Shown piece by piece: positions 8,211-16,660 of a stretch of DNA of 64,000 bases. Below the pieces are notes generated by a model. That model saw nothing but the letters and a program-made list of their open reading frames with translations, made no database searches and was not told where the DNA came from. Origin of the DNA: Candidatus Omnitrophota bacterium (lineage in GTDB: Bacteria; Ratteibacteria; UBA8468; B48-G9; JAFGKM01); assembly GCA_023819375.1 (NCBI GenBank), contig JAMWDI010000001.1, positions 303,853 to 367,852 of the forward strand, read 5' to 3'. The position numbers were made by a program, and so were the translations under genes. How positions within the stretch are numbered: the stretch's first letter is position 1; each line of letters opens with the position of its first letter.

Positions 8211-9077
8211 ATGGAATTTAAAAATCCATTTACTAAAGCAGGATTTTGGTTTAAAGGCAATATTCATACTCATACAAAAAATTCAGATGGTCGTTTATCT
8301 CCTGAAGAAATTGTGAGAATGTATAAGGAAAACAAATATGATTTTTTATTTCTTACAGACCATAATAAAATAACTGAATGTAAAATTTCATTTAAAGACT
8401 TTATTGTTATTGAAGGAGTAGAATTTAATAAAAACAATTTCCATATACTTGGCCTTAATTTAAACAAAATTTTCAGCATAGAAAATTTAACCCTTCAAGA
8501 AATCATTAATAAAATAAATTCTTCTGGTGGTTTTACAGTTATATGTCATCCATACTGGTCAGCAATTAAAAGTCAGGAAATATTAAATCTTTCCAATTTT
8601 TTAGGAATTGAAATTTATAATAATACTTGTGAACAATCAAAAGGGAAAGGATATTCACTTGTCCACTGGGATGAAATTTTACAAGAAAATAGAAAAATCT
8701 GGGGTTTTGCAGTTGATGATACCCATTTTCTCTCTGGTGAAAATCAAGAAAATGATATTTTTGGTGGATTTATTATGGTAAAAGCCCCTTTATTAAATAA
8801 AAAAGAGATTTGTAACTCCATAAAAGAAGGATTTTTTTATTCTTCAACAGGTGTATTTATAGAAAACTTAGAAATTGCAAATAATAAAATTAAGATTCAA
8901 TTTTCTCCATCTGTTTTAGTTGACTTTATTGGATATGGAGCAACTGGTGTTAGATTTTCAAAGAAAGAAGAAATTACTTATGCTGAATATGAAATAAAAG
9001 GCAATGAAAAATATATAAGAATTGAAATAACTGACAAAAACAATAAAAAAGCATGGACAAATCCTATTTTTTTATAA
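8211..9077 (+). CDS. PHP-domain metal-dependent phosphoesterase-like protein
   Basis: PHP domains use histidine/aspartate-bound metals to hydrolyse phosphoesters. Motifs in order: NIHTHTKNSDGRLSPEE (about residues 19-35), FLTDHNKI, a glutamate in VIEGVEF, and TVICHPYWS. FAVDDTHF supplies late metal ligands. A beta-rich tail of about 70 residues follows. It resembles a second PHP protein at 17.7 kb that is exported. Eleven bp separate it from the upstream gene. Substrate unknown; the sugar-cluster context suggests a phosphorylated sugar. Confidence 0.82.
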   Translation: MEFKNPFTKAGFWFKGNIHTHTKNSDGRLSPEEIVRMYKENKYDFLFLTDHNKITECKISFKDFIVIEGVEFNKNNFHILGLNLNKIFSIENLTLQEIINKINSSGGFTVICHPYWSAIKSQEILNLSNFLGIEIYNNTCEQSKGKGYSLVHWDEILQENRKIWGFAVDDTHFLSGENQENDIFGGFIMVKAPLLNKKEICNSIKEGFFYSSTGVFIENLEIANNKIKIQFSPSVLVDFIGYGATGVRFSKKEEITYAEYEIKGNEKYIRIEITDKNNKKAWTNPIFL

Positions 9078-9092
9078 ATAAAGGAGGGAAAA

Positions 9093-10088
9093 ATGATTAA
9101 GATAGGCTTTATAGGATGTGGGAATATATCTTACAGACATTTAAATCATTTGAAAGAAATAAAAGATGTAAAAATTGTTTCTGCTATTGAACCAGATGAA
9201 GAAAATTTTAAAAAATTTCAGGAAAGTTATGGAGATAAAATAAAAAAATATGAAAATGAAGAAGAAATGATAGAAAAAGAAAAACTTGATGGTGTTGTTA
9301 TATGTTCTCCCCATACATTTCATTTCAACCAAATAAAGATTGCTCTTGAAAATGGTTGTGATGTTCTTGTTGAAAAACCTGCTGTTGTAAGTTATAAAGA
9401 AAGTATTGAAATAAGAAAGATTATGGAAAAAACTGGAAAAAAAATTGTTGTTGCCTACCAGAGACATTATATGCCTGTTTTCAATGAAGCAAAAAATATA
9501 ATAAAAGAAAAATTTGGGAAGGTTATTTTTCTTTCAGGATTTCTTTCTCAATACTGGCTTGAGTTATTTAGAACTAAAGATGGAAAAAGAGCGTGGAGAC
9601 TATTGCCAGAATATTCTGGGAAAGGACAACTTACAGATTCAGGAAGCCATTTTGTTGCTTCTATATTTTTCCTGACAGGACTGACACCTGAAAAAGTTGC
9701 TTCCTTTCTTGATTTCAGAGGTGAAAGAGTTGATATAAATTCTGCCTTTATTGTAAAATTTAAGGAAGAGGCAATTGGAAACTTTGGAATTCTTGGATAT
9801 GACCCTTTTTGGAGAGAAAATCTATTAATATGGGATGAATATAATAATCTTATAAGTGTTTCTCTTTCTGAGGAATCTTATGTTCATTTTAAAGGAGAAA
9901 AGGAAAGAAAGAAGATAGAAGGAATAGAAATAGAAGTTAAAAATCCAAGTGATGATTTTGTAAAATGTATAAAAGGGGAAAGAAACCCTCACACAGATTG
10001 GGGAATAATAGAAAAAGTTTGTCTTTTAAGTGATATGGTTTACAAATCATTTTTTGAGGAAAGAATAGTTAAAAATGGAGAGATTTGA
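9093..10088 (+). CDS. Gfo/Idh/MocA family sugar dehydrogenase
   Basis: NAD(P)-dependent oxidoreductase acting on sugars, inositols or related polyols. The N-terminal Rossmann fold shows IGFIGCGNISYRHL, and the catalytic motif is DVLVEKPAV (lysine about residue 96). LTDSGSHFV in the C-terminal domain carries the usual histidine region. Length 331 is standard. AAAGGAGGG before the ATG gives an unambiguous start. Last gene of the sugar cluster, with a new promoter after it for etfB. Confidence 0.88.
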   Translation: MIKIGFIGCGNISYRHLNHLKEIKDVKIVSAIEPDEENFKKFQESYGDKIKKYENEEEMIEKEKLDGVVICSPHTFHFNQIKIALENGCDVLVEKPAVVSYKESIEIRKIMEKTGKKIVVAYQRHYMPVFNEAKNIIKEKFGKVIFLSGFLSQYWLELFRTKDGKRAWRLLPEYSGKGQLTDSGSHFVASIFFLTGLTPEKVASFLDFRGERVDINSAFIVKFKEEAIGNFGILGYDPFWRENLLIWDEYNNLISVSLSEESYVHFKGEKERKKIEGIEIEVKNPSDDFVKCIKGERNPHTDWGIIEKVCLLSDMVYKSFFEERIVKNGEI

Positions 10089-10127
10089 ATTTTTATGTTA
10101 AAATGAATTTTTTAAGGAGAAAATAAA

Positions 10128-10913
10128 ATGAAAATAATTGTATGTATTAAACAAGTTCCTGAAGGATTAGATGTAAAGGTAGATCCTGAAACAAAAAGAA
10201 TTGTAAGAGAAGGAGTTAAAAGTATTATTAATCCCTATGATCTTTACGCTATTGAAGAAGGAATAAGATTGAAAGAAAGATTTGGAGGAGAAACTTGGGT
10301 AATTTCTATGGGGCCCCTACAAGCAGAAAGTGCAATAAGGGAAGCAATTGGGATGGGTATTGATTATGGAGTTCTTTTAAGTGACAAAAAATTTGCAGGT
10401 AGTGATACTCTTGCAACTTCATATACTCTTTCTCTTGGAATTAAAAAAATAGGAAATTTTGATATTATAATATGTGGGAGAGAAACATTGGATGGAAGTA
10501 CAGGGCAGGTTGGTCCAGGTATTGCAGAACATCTTGGAATTCCTTATATATCTTATGTGAGCAAAATTATTGATATTAAGGATGGAATAATTGAATGTAA
10601 AAGATTGATGGAAGACCACTATGAAATTGTAAAAACTAAAATTCCTGTTTTAATTACTGTAATAAAGGAAATTAATGAACCAAGAATACCTTCCTTAAAG
10701 AATATGCTAAGGGCTAAAAAAATTGATATTCCTATTTGGAATGCTGAATCTCTTCAAGGAAATGAAACGTTTTTCGGACAAGATGGTTCTCCAACTCGTG
10801 TTATAGATGTATGGACACATACTATTAAAAAAGAGGGAAGAAAAATTGAAGGAGATCCTGAAAAACTTGCTGATGAAATAATTTCTGAACTAAAAAAAAT
10901 AGGAGTGGTTTAG
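10128..10913 (+). CDS. etfB: Electron transfer flavoprotein, beta subunit
   Basis: EtfB pairs with EtfA in FAD-containing electron transfer between dehydrogenases and an acceptor. The start MKIIVCIKQVPE, then INPYDLYAIEEGIRLKE, and GRETLDGSTGQVGPGIAE are family hallmarks. Length 261 is typical. An extended -10 (TGTTAAAAT, 10096-10104) and AAGGAG lie upstream, so the etf genes probably have their own promoter. The TAG stop is followed immediately by etfA. No acyl-CoA dehydrogenase or lactate dehydrogenase partner is adjacent. Confidence 0.93.
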   Translation: MKIIVCIKQVPEGLDVKVDPETKRIVREGVKSIINPYDLYAIEEGIRLKERFGGETWVISMGPLQAESAIREAIGMGIDYGVLLSDKKFAGSDTLATSYTLSLGIKKIGNFDIIICGRETLDGSTGQVGPGIAEHLGIPYISYVSKIIDIKDGIIECKRLMEDHYEIVKTKIPVLITVIKEINEPRIPSLKNMLRAKKIDIPIWNAESLQGNETFFGQDGSPTRVIDVWTHTIKKEGRKIEGDPEKLADEIISELKKIGVV

Positions 10914-12098
10914 ATGAAAATAAAAATAATTTATGAAAATTGTGATTTATGTAAATTATGTATAGAAAATTGTCCTTTTGGGGCAATTGTGATAAAAGGA
11001 AATAAAATAGAAATAAATGAAAATTGCTCTTTATGTGGATTATGTATTAAAGTCTGCCCCAAAAATGTTTTAATTAAAGAAGAAGAAAAGGAAGAAAAAA
11101 GGGATTTGAGCGAATATAAAGGGATATGGTTTTTTGCTGAAACAAAAGAAGGAAATATTGCTTCTGTTTCTTATGAAATGCTTTCTGCTTCAAAAAAATT
11201 GAAAAAGAAATTAAATCAGGAAATATGTGCTGTTCTTTTTGGCAAAAATATAAAGGAAAAAGCAGAAGAATTAATAAAAAGAGGAACTGAAAAGGTTTAT
11301 GTTATTGACGATGAAATATTTTGTAATTTTTCAGAAGAGGTATATTCTACTGCCCTTGCCTATTTGATAAAAAAATATAAGCCAAACATACTTATCGCAG
11401 GTGCTACAATGATTGGAAGAAGTTTCATCCCATCTGTTGCTGTAAAAGTAAAAACAGGACTTACTGCAGATTGTACAGATGTTGATATAGATGATGAAAC
11501 TGGTCTTTTAGTCCAAACAAGACCCACTTTTGGTGGAAACTTGATGGCAAAAATTATATGTGAAAAACATAGGCCACAGATGGCCACTATAAGACCTAAA
11601 ATTTTCAATATCGCAGAAGAAGAAAATAATATAAATGGTGAAATAATAGAAGAAAAAATTGAATTTGAAATAGACAAAAGAATTGAAATATGTGGAAGAG
11701 AAAGAATTGAAAATGTTGTTGATCTTCAAGAAGCAGAAATAATTGTTTCAGGAGGGAGAGGATTAAAAGAAGGGAAAAATTTTGAAATTATAAGGGAACT
11801 GGCTGAATTACTCGGTGGTGCAGTCGGTGCTTCCCGTGCTGCTGTAGATTCTGGTTGGATTGGATATCCCCATCAAGTTGGTCAAACAGGAAAAACAGTA
11901 AAACCAAAAGTTTATATTGCGTGTGGGATATCAGGAGCAATTCAACACCTTGCTGGGATGCAGACATCCGATTATATAATTGCTATTAATAAGGATCCAG
12001 AGGCTCCTATTTTTAAAGTAGCAAATCTTGGAGTTGTTGGAGACTTATTTGAAATTTTACCTGTTTTAATTAAAAAATTGAAAGAAATTAGGAGGTAA
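10914..12098 (+). CDS. etfA: Electron transfer flavoprotein alpha subunit with ferredoxin domain
   Basis: Residues 1-60 are a two-cluster ferredoxin domain: CDLCKLCIENCP and CSLCGLCIKVCP, each the CX2CX2CX3CP of a [4Fe-4S] site. Residues 65-260 are the EtfA N-terminal domain. Residues 265-394 form the FAD-binding domain with SGGRGLKEGKNF, GAVGASRAAVDSGW and QVGQTGKTVKP, where the flavin adenine and phosphates sit. Ferredoxin-fused EtfA is known from electron-bifurcating complexes (CarE, LctC). Translationally coupled to etfB; the V-ATPase proteolipid gene follows 2 bp later. Confidence 0.93.
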   Translation: MKIKIIYENCDLCKLCIENCPFGAIVIKGNKIEINENCSLCGLCIKVCPKNVLIKEEEKEEKRDLSEYKGIWFFAETKEGNIASVSYEMLSASKKLKKKLNQEICAVLFGKNIKEKAEELIKRGTEKVYVIDDEIFCNFSEEVYSTALAYLIKKYKPNILIAGATMIGRSFIPSVAVKVKTGLTADCTDVDIDDETGLLVQTRPTFGGNLMAKIICEKHRPQMATIRPKIFNIAEEENNINGEIIEEKIEFEIDKRIEICGRERIENVVDLQEAEIIVSGGRGLKEGKNFEIIRELAELLGGAVGASRAAVDSGWIGYPHQVGQTGKTVKPKVYIACGISGAIQHLAGMQTSDYIIAINKDPEAPIFKVANLGVVGDLFEILPVLIKKLKEIRR

Positions 12099-12100
12099 AA

Positions 12101-12574
12101 ATGGAAATTGGACTTATTTATTCATTACTAGGTGCAGCAATAGCAATTTTTTTCTGTGGAGCAGGTTCAAGTATAGGAATAGGTTATGTTGGTAAAGAAG
12201 CCAATGGAGTTTTATCAGAAGAACCAGAAAAATTTGGAACAATGCTTTTACTTGTTGCTCTACCCGGAACTCAGGGAATTTATGGATTTTTAACAGGATT
12301 CCTTGTTATGATGAAAATTGGTATTTTGGGAGGACAGATACCTTCAATTTCACCATCTCAGGGACTTGAAATATTGATTGCCTGTTTACCAATAGCAATA
12401 TCTGGTTTAGTTTCAGCAATCCATCAAGGAAAAGTTTGTGCTTCTGGAATTTCTGTTGCCTCAAAACATCCAGAAGCAAGTATGAGAGCTCTTGTATATG
12501 GCGCCCTTGTAGAAACATATGCAGTGTTAGGTCTTGTTGCTTCAATATTTTTACTTATGGGAGTTAAGATATAA
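12101..12574 (+). CDS. ntpK: V-type ATPase proteolipid subunit K (c-ring), Na+ type
   Basis: Forms the membrane rotor ring of the V/A-type ATPase. Length 157 with four transmembrane helices, i.e. two fused hairpins. The ion-site residues of Enterococcus hirae NtpK are all present: Thr57-Gln58 in ALPGTQGIYGF, Gln109 in GLVSAIHQGK and Glu138 in ALVETYAVLG. The first hairpin lacks a carboxylate, as in NtpK. This predicts Na+ rather than H+ coupling. AGGAGG precedes the ATG. It follows etfA by 2 bp and its stop overlaps the ntpE start. Confidence 0.95.
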   Translation: MEIGLIYSLLGAAIAIFFCGAGSSIGIGYVGKEANGVLSEEPEKFGTMLLLVALPGTQGIYGFLTGFLVMMKIGILGGQIPSISPSQGLEILIACLPIAISGLVSAIHQGKVCASGISVASKHPEASMRALVYGALVETYAVLGLVASIFLLMGVKI

Positions 12575-13131
12575 TGGTGGAAAAACTTATTAAAAAACTG
12601 ATTGAAGAAAGTAAATTGAAAGCAGAAAAAATTATTGAAGAAGGTAAAAAAGAATATGAAAAAAAATTAAAAGAAGAAAAAGAAAAAGTATTGTTTGAAA
12701 TTGAAAAAGAATTAAAAAGAGAGAAGGAAAAAATAGATAAAGAAATTGAAAAAGAAATTGTAATTTTTAATCTGGAAAAAGAAAAAGAAATCCTTGAATT
12801 AAAGAATGAACTTATTAAAAAAATTGAGGAAAAAATTGAAGAAAAATTCAATGAATTTTTAAATGAAAATATGGAAAAAATTATAAAAAATATCATTGAA
12901 AATTCAAATGAAAAAAATTTAGAAATTTTTGTGCCTTTAGGGAAAAAAATAATGATAGATTTACCAGTAGAAAATGACAAAAATTTAAAAAATTCTTTCA
13001 GAATAAAAAGTACTAACTGGGAAATAGAATTTTCTTGGGCAACTGTAAAAAATATTTTTGAGAGTAAAATTAAAGAATTGGCAAATAAGTTAATTTTCCA
13101 TGAGGAAAAATTTACTAATAAGAAAACTTAA
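12574..13131 (+). CDS. ntpE: V-type ATPase subunit E (peripheral stalk)
   Basis: Subunit E builds the peripheral stalk that holds the catalytic head against rotation. The 185 residues are almost wholly charged, with a long Lys/Glu helix to about residue 110 and a short globular C-terminus, as in NtpE. Sequence identity alone would be weak because such low-complexity coiled coils look alike; its position between K and C supports the call. Its 3' end overlaps the DNA glycosylase gene by 32 bp. Confidence 0.82.
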   Translation: MVEKLIKKLIEESKLKAEKIIEEGKKEYEKKLKEEKEKVLFEIEKELKREKEKIDKEIEKEIVIFNLEKEKEILELKNELIKKIEEKIEEKFNEFLNENMEKIIKNIIENSNEKNLEIFVPLGKKIMIDLPVENDKNLKNSFRIKSTNWEIEFSWATVKNIFESKIKELANKLIFHEEKFTNKKT

Positions 13132-13684
13132 AGAAGAAGTAGAAAATTGTCATAATTGCAACCTACATAAAGGAAGGAAAAATGTTGTTTTTGGCTCAGG
13201 AAATATTTATTCAAAAATATTGTTCATTGGAGAAGCACCTGGAAAAAATGAAGATGAAAAAGGAATTCCATTCTGTGGAAAAGCAGGAAAGATTCTGGAC
13301 AATCTTTTGGATTTAATAAATTTGAAAAGGGAAAATATATTTATAACAAATGTTGTAAAATGTAGGCCTCCTAAAAACAGAAAACCAAAAGAAGAAGAAA
13401 TAGAAAAATGCAAAAAGTACCTTGAAAAACAAATTGAAATAATAAATCCCAAGATAATATGCTGTCTTGGAGAGATTGCTTTAAAATTTATTTTTGAAAA
13501 ATTTAAAATAAAGAAAAAAGCCAAGATAAATGAAATTCATGGGAAGGTTATAGATGTTAGTGAAAAGAAAATTATCCCATTATTTCATCCTGCTTATGCG
13601 GTTTATAATCCTAAAAAATTTGAAATTATGAAAAAAGACTTTATTAATTTGAAGGATTTGCTATGTTTGATATTTATTTTTTGA
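13100..13684 (+). CDS. Family 4 uracil-DNA glycosylase
   Basis: Removes uracil from DNA. CHNCNLHKGR supplies the first cysteines of the [4Fe-4S] site, and later cysteines are in VKCRPPKNRKP and KIICCLGE. GEAPGKNEDEKGIPFCG is the catalytic GEAPG motif with the uracil-stacking loop, and LFHPAYAVYNPKK is the C-terminal HP motif. Length 194 fits family 4. It overlaps ntpE by 32 bp and ntpC by 22 bp, so it is embedded in the ATPase operon. The start at 13100 leaves a short lead before the first cysteine; later starts are possible. Confidence 0.9.
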   Translation: MRKNLLIRKLKEEVENCHNCNLHKGRKNVVFGSGNIYSKILFIGEAPGKNEDEKGIPFCGKAGKILDNLLDLINLKRENIFITNVVKCRPPKNRKPKEEEIEKCKKYLEKQIEIINPKIICCLGEIALKFIFEKFKIKKKAKINEIHGKVIDVSEKKIIPLFHPAYAVYNPKKFEIMKKDFINLKDLLCLIFIF

Positions 13685-14583
13685 GTGGAAAAATTTCTTC
13701 ACTTGAAAAAAAATTTATTGATTATGAGAAATTAAAAAAATTAATTGAAAGTAAAACAATTGAAGAATTTCTGGATTTACTTGAAGGTACATTTTTTAAA
13801 ATTCCAAAATCTATTTCACATCCAGATGAAATAATAAACTATTTTGAAGAAGAAAGAAAAAAATTGATTGAGGAAATTGATAATCTATTTGAAGAATATT
13901 TGAAAATATTTTTTCTTTTAAAATATGACTATTTTAATCTTGCCTGTCTAATTGAAAACAGAGAATTTTTTTCTCACTATGGAACAGTTAATTTTTACAT
14001 ATTAAAGGAAGCGATAGAAAAAAGAGATTTTTCAAAGATACCATCATATCTCATAAATGCTTTTGAAGTTTTAAAACTAAAAAAAGAAATTGGAGAAAAA
14101 CTTCTATTGTTAAAAATTGATTATTATAAAAATTTTTATAAAATTTCAGAAAATATCTCCCCTTTAATTAGAGATTATGCGAAAATTGAAATTGATTTTG
14201 CAAATATTTATACATATTTTAATAAAAAAATCTCTGGTGAAGCGGTCAAAATTGAGGACTTAATTGAAAATGGAAATATTAAAAAAGAGTTCTTTCTTGA
14301 AGAAAGTAATCTTTTTAAAAATTTAACTTCTATTTACAAAAAAATCTCTCTACCATTAAGTGAAGAAAATATTGAAATAGAAAAACACAAAATTATTGTT
14401 GACTTTATTAAAATTGGCAGAATTAAACCTGATTCAATAGAGAAAATATTATTCTTTTACATTGCAAGAGAAATTGAAATTGAGAATGTTCAACGATTAT
14501 GCCTTTCTAAATTTTATAAACTTGATTATGAAATTTTGAAAAAAATATCAATAATACCTTACCAGTACAAATGGAAAGTTTAA
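13663..14583 (+). CDS. ntpC: V-type ATPase subunit C/d (rotor cap)
   Basis: Funnel-shaped subunit that links the central stalk to the c-ring. All-helical with 306 residues, slightly shorter than the usual 320-350. Features include LSGKISSLEKKFI near the start, an FLLKYDYFNLACLIE helix and a C-terminal helix bundle. Divergent, so the call depends partly on the operon (K-E-[udg]-C). Subunits I, B and D do not follow; F and A lie at 29.5-31.6 kb on the other strand. A 120-bp gap separates it from the next gene. Confidence 0.78.
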   Translation: MFDIYFLSGKISSLEKKFIDYEKLKKLIESKTIEEFLDLLEGTFFKIPKSISHPDEIINYFEEERKKLIEEIDNLFEEYLKIFFLLKYDYFNLACLIENREFFSHYGTVNFYILKEAIEKRDFSKIPSYLINAFEVLKLKKEIGEKLLLLKIDYYKNFYKISENISPLIRDYAKIEIDFANIYTYFNKKISGEAVKIEDLIENGNIKKEFFLEESNLFKNLTSIYKKISLPLSEENIEIEKHKIIVDFIKIGRIKPDSIEKILFFYIAREIEIENVQRLCLSKFYKLDYEILKKISIIPYQYKWKV

Positions 14584-14706
14584 AATGAAAACCAATGAAA
14601 ATTGTAATAAAAGCACAAACCGCTTAGACAAATTTGTATTTTACATCCCAAATTGATAAACTCATTTATAGAATATAGAGAGGAATTTTATAAAAAGGGG
14701 GGCAAA

Positions 14707-15870
14707 ATGAAAAATATATTATTTGATCTGTGTAAGATAAAAAAAGCAAAAACAAAAAGAATATCAAGTTATGATATTGAAGGGAGAAATAAAGATTACT
14801 GGATAATAGAACCAGAAGAAACAAAATTGATTGCTGAAATAGAAGGACCTGGATGTATAACTCATATATGGATGACACAGTCTGGTTCTCCTTTTATGTA
14901 TAGAGAAGTAATTTTAAAATTTTATTGGGATGACGAAGAAAATCCAAGTATACTTGTTCCTCTTGGTGATTTTTTCTGTCTTGGCCATTCTCTCGTCAAC
15001 TCTTTCTGTTCTCTACCCTTTTCAGCCTCAACTTCTACTCCTTATAAATTTGGTGGTCTGTGTGCTTTAAACTGTTATTTACCTATGCCTTTTAGAAAAA
15101 AAGCAAGAATTGAAATTAAAAATGAAGGAAAAGAACTTTACAAACAATACTTTTATATTGACTATGAAATTTATGAAGATGATTTAGAAGAAAATGTAGC
15201 ATATTTACATTCTTGCTGGAGAAGAGAAAACCCAACTCCTGGCTGGGGTCCTGAAATTCCTGTAAACTCATCAGAATCAGATATAGTTAACAAAGAAGAA
15301 ATTGCATACAAAAATAATTATGAAATTCTCTATGCAGAAGGTATTGGTCATTATATTGGATGCAATATTTCAGTAACAAATTTTCATGGAACATGGTGGG
15401 GAGAAGGAGATGACATGATATGGGTTGATGGATATAAATGGCCCCCTGATTTACATGGTACAGGAAGTGAAGATTATTTCAACCAGGCCTATGGAATGCA
15501 AAATAATGCCTTTTTATTTAATGGTTCTTCTATATTTGAAGGTTTTTCTATTTTTGGAAACAACCTCTATGATGGCAATTTTCGGGGTGGATATCAAACA
15601 TCCTATGTTTTTCATATTACAAATCCAATCCATTTTAAAAAATCAATAAAGGTAACAATTGAAGCAGGTCATGGAAATCACACACAAAATGATTACTCTT
15701 CAACTGCTTATTGGTATCAATTAGAACCACATATAAAATTTGATATTTTGCCAGTTGAAAAGAGATACCCTGTCTTACTTTCTTTTATAAATCCAGATTC
15801 ATTAAAAACAGAAAAAAGAAAATTGATTATAACCTCTGAAATGGAAGAAATGAAAAGAAAGAAAAAATGA
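14707..15870 (+). CDS. GH172 (DUF2961) glycoside hydrolase
   Basis: GH172 enzymes act on fructofuranosides and arabinofuranosides. The N-terminal IEGPGCITHIWMT and the GTGSEDYFNQAYG block (Glu255, a likely catalytic residue) are family hallmarks, as is GGYQTSYVFHITNPIHF. The ATG at 14707 is chosen because a run of six G (AAGGGGGGC) precedes it; an in-frame ATG at 14653 lacks a Shine-Dalgarno. No signal peptide, so it probably acts on imported sugars. Its stop overlaps the amidohydrolase start by 4 bp. Confidence 0.85.
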   Translation: MKNILFDLCKIKKAKTKRISSYDIEGRNKDYWIIEPEETKLIAEIEGPGCITHIWMTQSGSPFMYREVILKFYWDDEENPSILVPLGDFFCLGHSLVNSFCSLPFSASTSTPYKFGGLCALNCYLPMPFRKKARIEIKNEGKELYKQYFYIDYEIYEDDLEENVAYLHSCWRRENPTPGWGPEIPVNSSESDIVNKEEIAYKNNYEILYAEGIGHYIGCNISVTNFHGTWWGEGDDMIWVDGYKWPPDLHGTGSEDYFNQAYGMQNNAFLFNGSSIFEGFSIFGNNLYDGNFRGGYQTSYVFHITNPIHFKKSIKVTIEAGHGNHTQNDYSSTAYWYQLEPHIKFDILPVEKRYPVLLSFINPDSLKTEKRKLIITSEMEEMKRKKK

Positions 15871-16658
15871 AAATTATAGATATACATACTCATGCTTTTC
15901 CTGATAATTTAGCAGAAAAGGCAATACCATTACTTGAAGAAGAAGGCAAAATCAAGGCAAAACTTGATGGAAAAATATCTTCCTTAATTTCTTCTATGAA
16001 TAAAAATGGTATAGAAAAAAGTGTAATATGCTCAATTGCAACAAAAGTATCCCAGTATGGTTCAATACTAAAATGGTCAAAAGAAATAAAATCAAATAGA
16101 ATAATTCCTTTTCCCTCATTTCATCCAGACGATCCTTTCTATACTGAAAGAATTGAAGAAATAAAAAGAGAAGGTTTTAAGGGAATAAAACTTCATCCAT
16201 ATTACCAGAATTTTATTATTGACGAAGAAAAAATGATGAAAATTTACGATAAAATATATAAAGAGAATTTAATTTTAGTTTTACACACAGGTTTTGATTT
16301 TGCTTTTGAAAGAATAAGAATTGCAGATCCTGAAAAAATAATCAATATTAAAAAGACTTTTCCAAAATTGAAATTGATCACAACTCATCTTGGTGCTTGG
16401 GAAGATTGGGACAATGTAGAAAAATATATGATTGGAAAAGAAATTTATATGGAAATATCTTTCTCACTTGAATTTCTCAACAAAGAAAAAGCAAAGAAAA
16501 TGATTATGTCTCATCCATCAGATTATATTTTATTTGGCTCTGATTCTCCCTGGACAGATCAGGGAGAAACATTAAAACTCTTAAAAGATTTAAAATTGCC
16601 TTGTGAAATTGAAGAAAAAATATTATACTTTAATGCAAAAAAATTATTAGGTGAGTAA
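15867..16658 (+). CDS. Amidohydrolase-2 family metal-dependent hydrolase
   Basis: TIM-barrel hydrolase of 263 residues. IDIHTHAFPD carries the first metal ligands, KLHPYYQNF and LHTGFD the middle ones, ITTHLGAWED the next histidine, and LFGSDSPWTD the late catalytic aspartate. Substrates in this family range from decarboxylated aromatics to lactones. Overlap with GH172 and a 2-bp gap to the UroD-like gene suggest one transcript. A sugar-lactone role would fit but is inference. Confidence 0.82.
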   Translation: MKIIDIHTHAFPDNLAEKAIPLLEEEGKIKAKLDGKISSLISSMNKNGIEKSVICSIATKVSQYGSILKWSKEIKSNRIIPFPSFHPDDPFYTERIEEIKREGFKGIKLHPYYQNFIIDEEKMMKIYDKIYKENLILVLHTGFDFAFERIRIADPEKIINIKKTFPKLKLITTHLGAWEDWDNVEKYMIGKEIYMEISFSLEFLNKEKAKKMIMSHPSDYILFGSDSPWTDQGETLKLLKDLKLPCEIEEKILYFNAKKLLGE

Positions 16659-16660
16659 AA

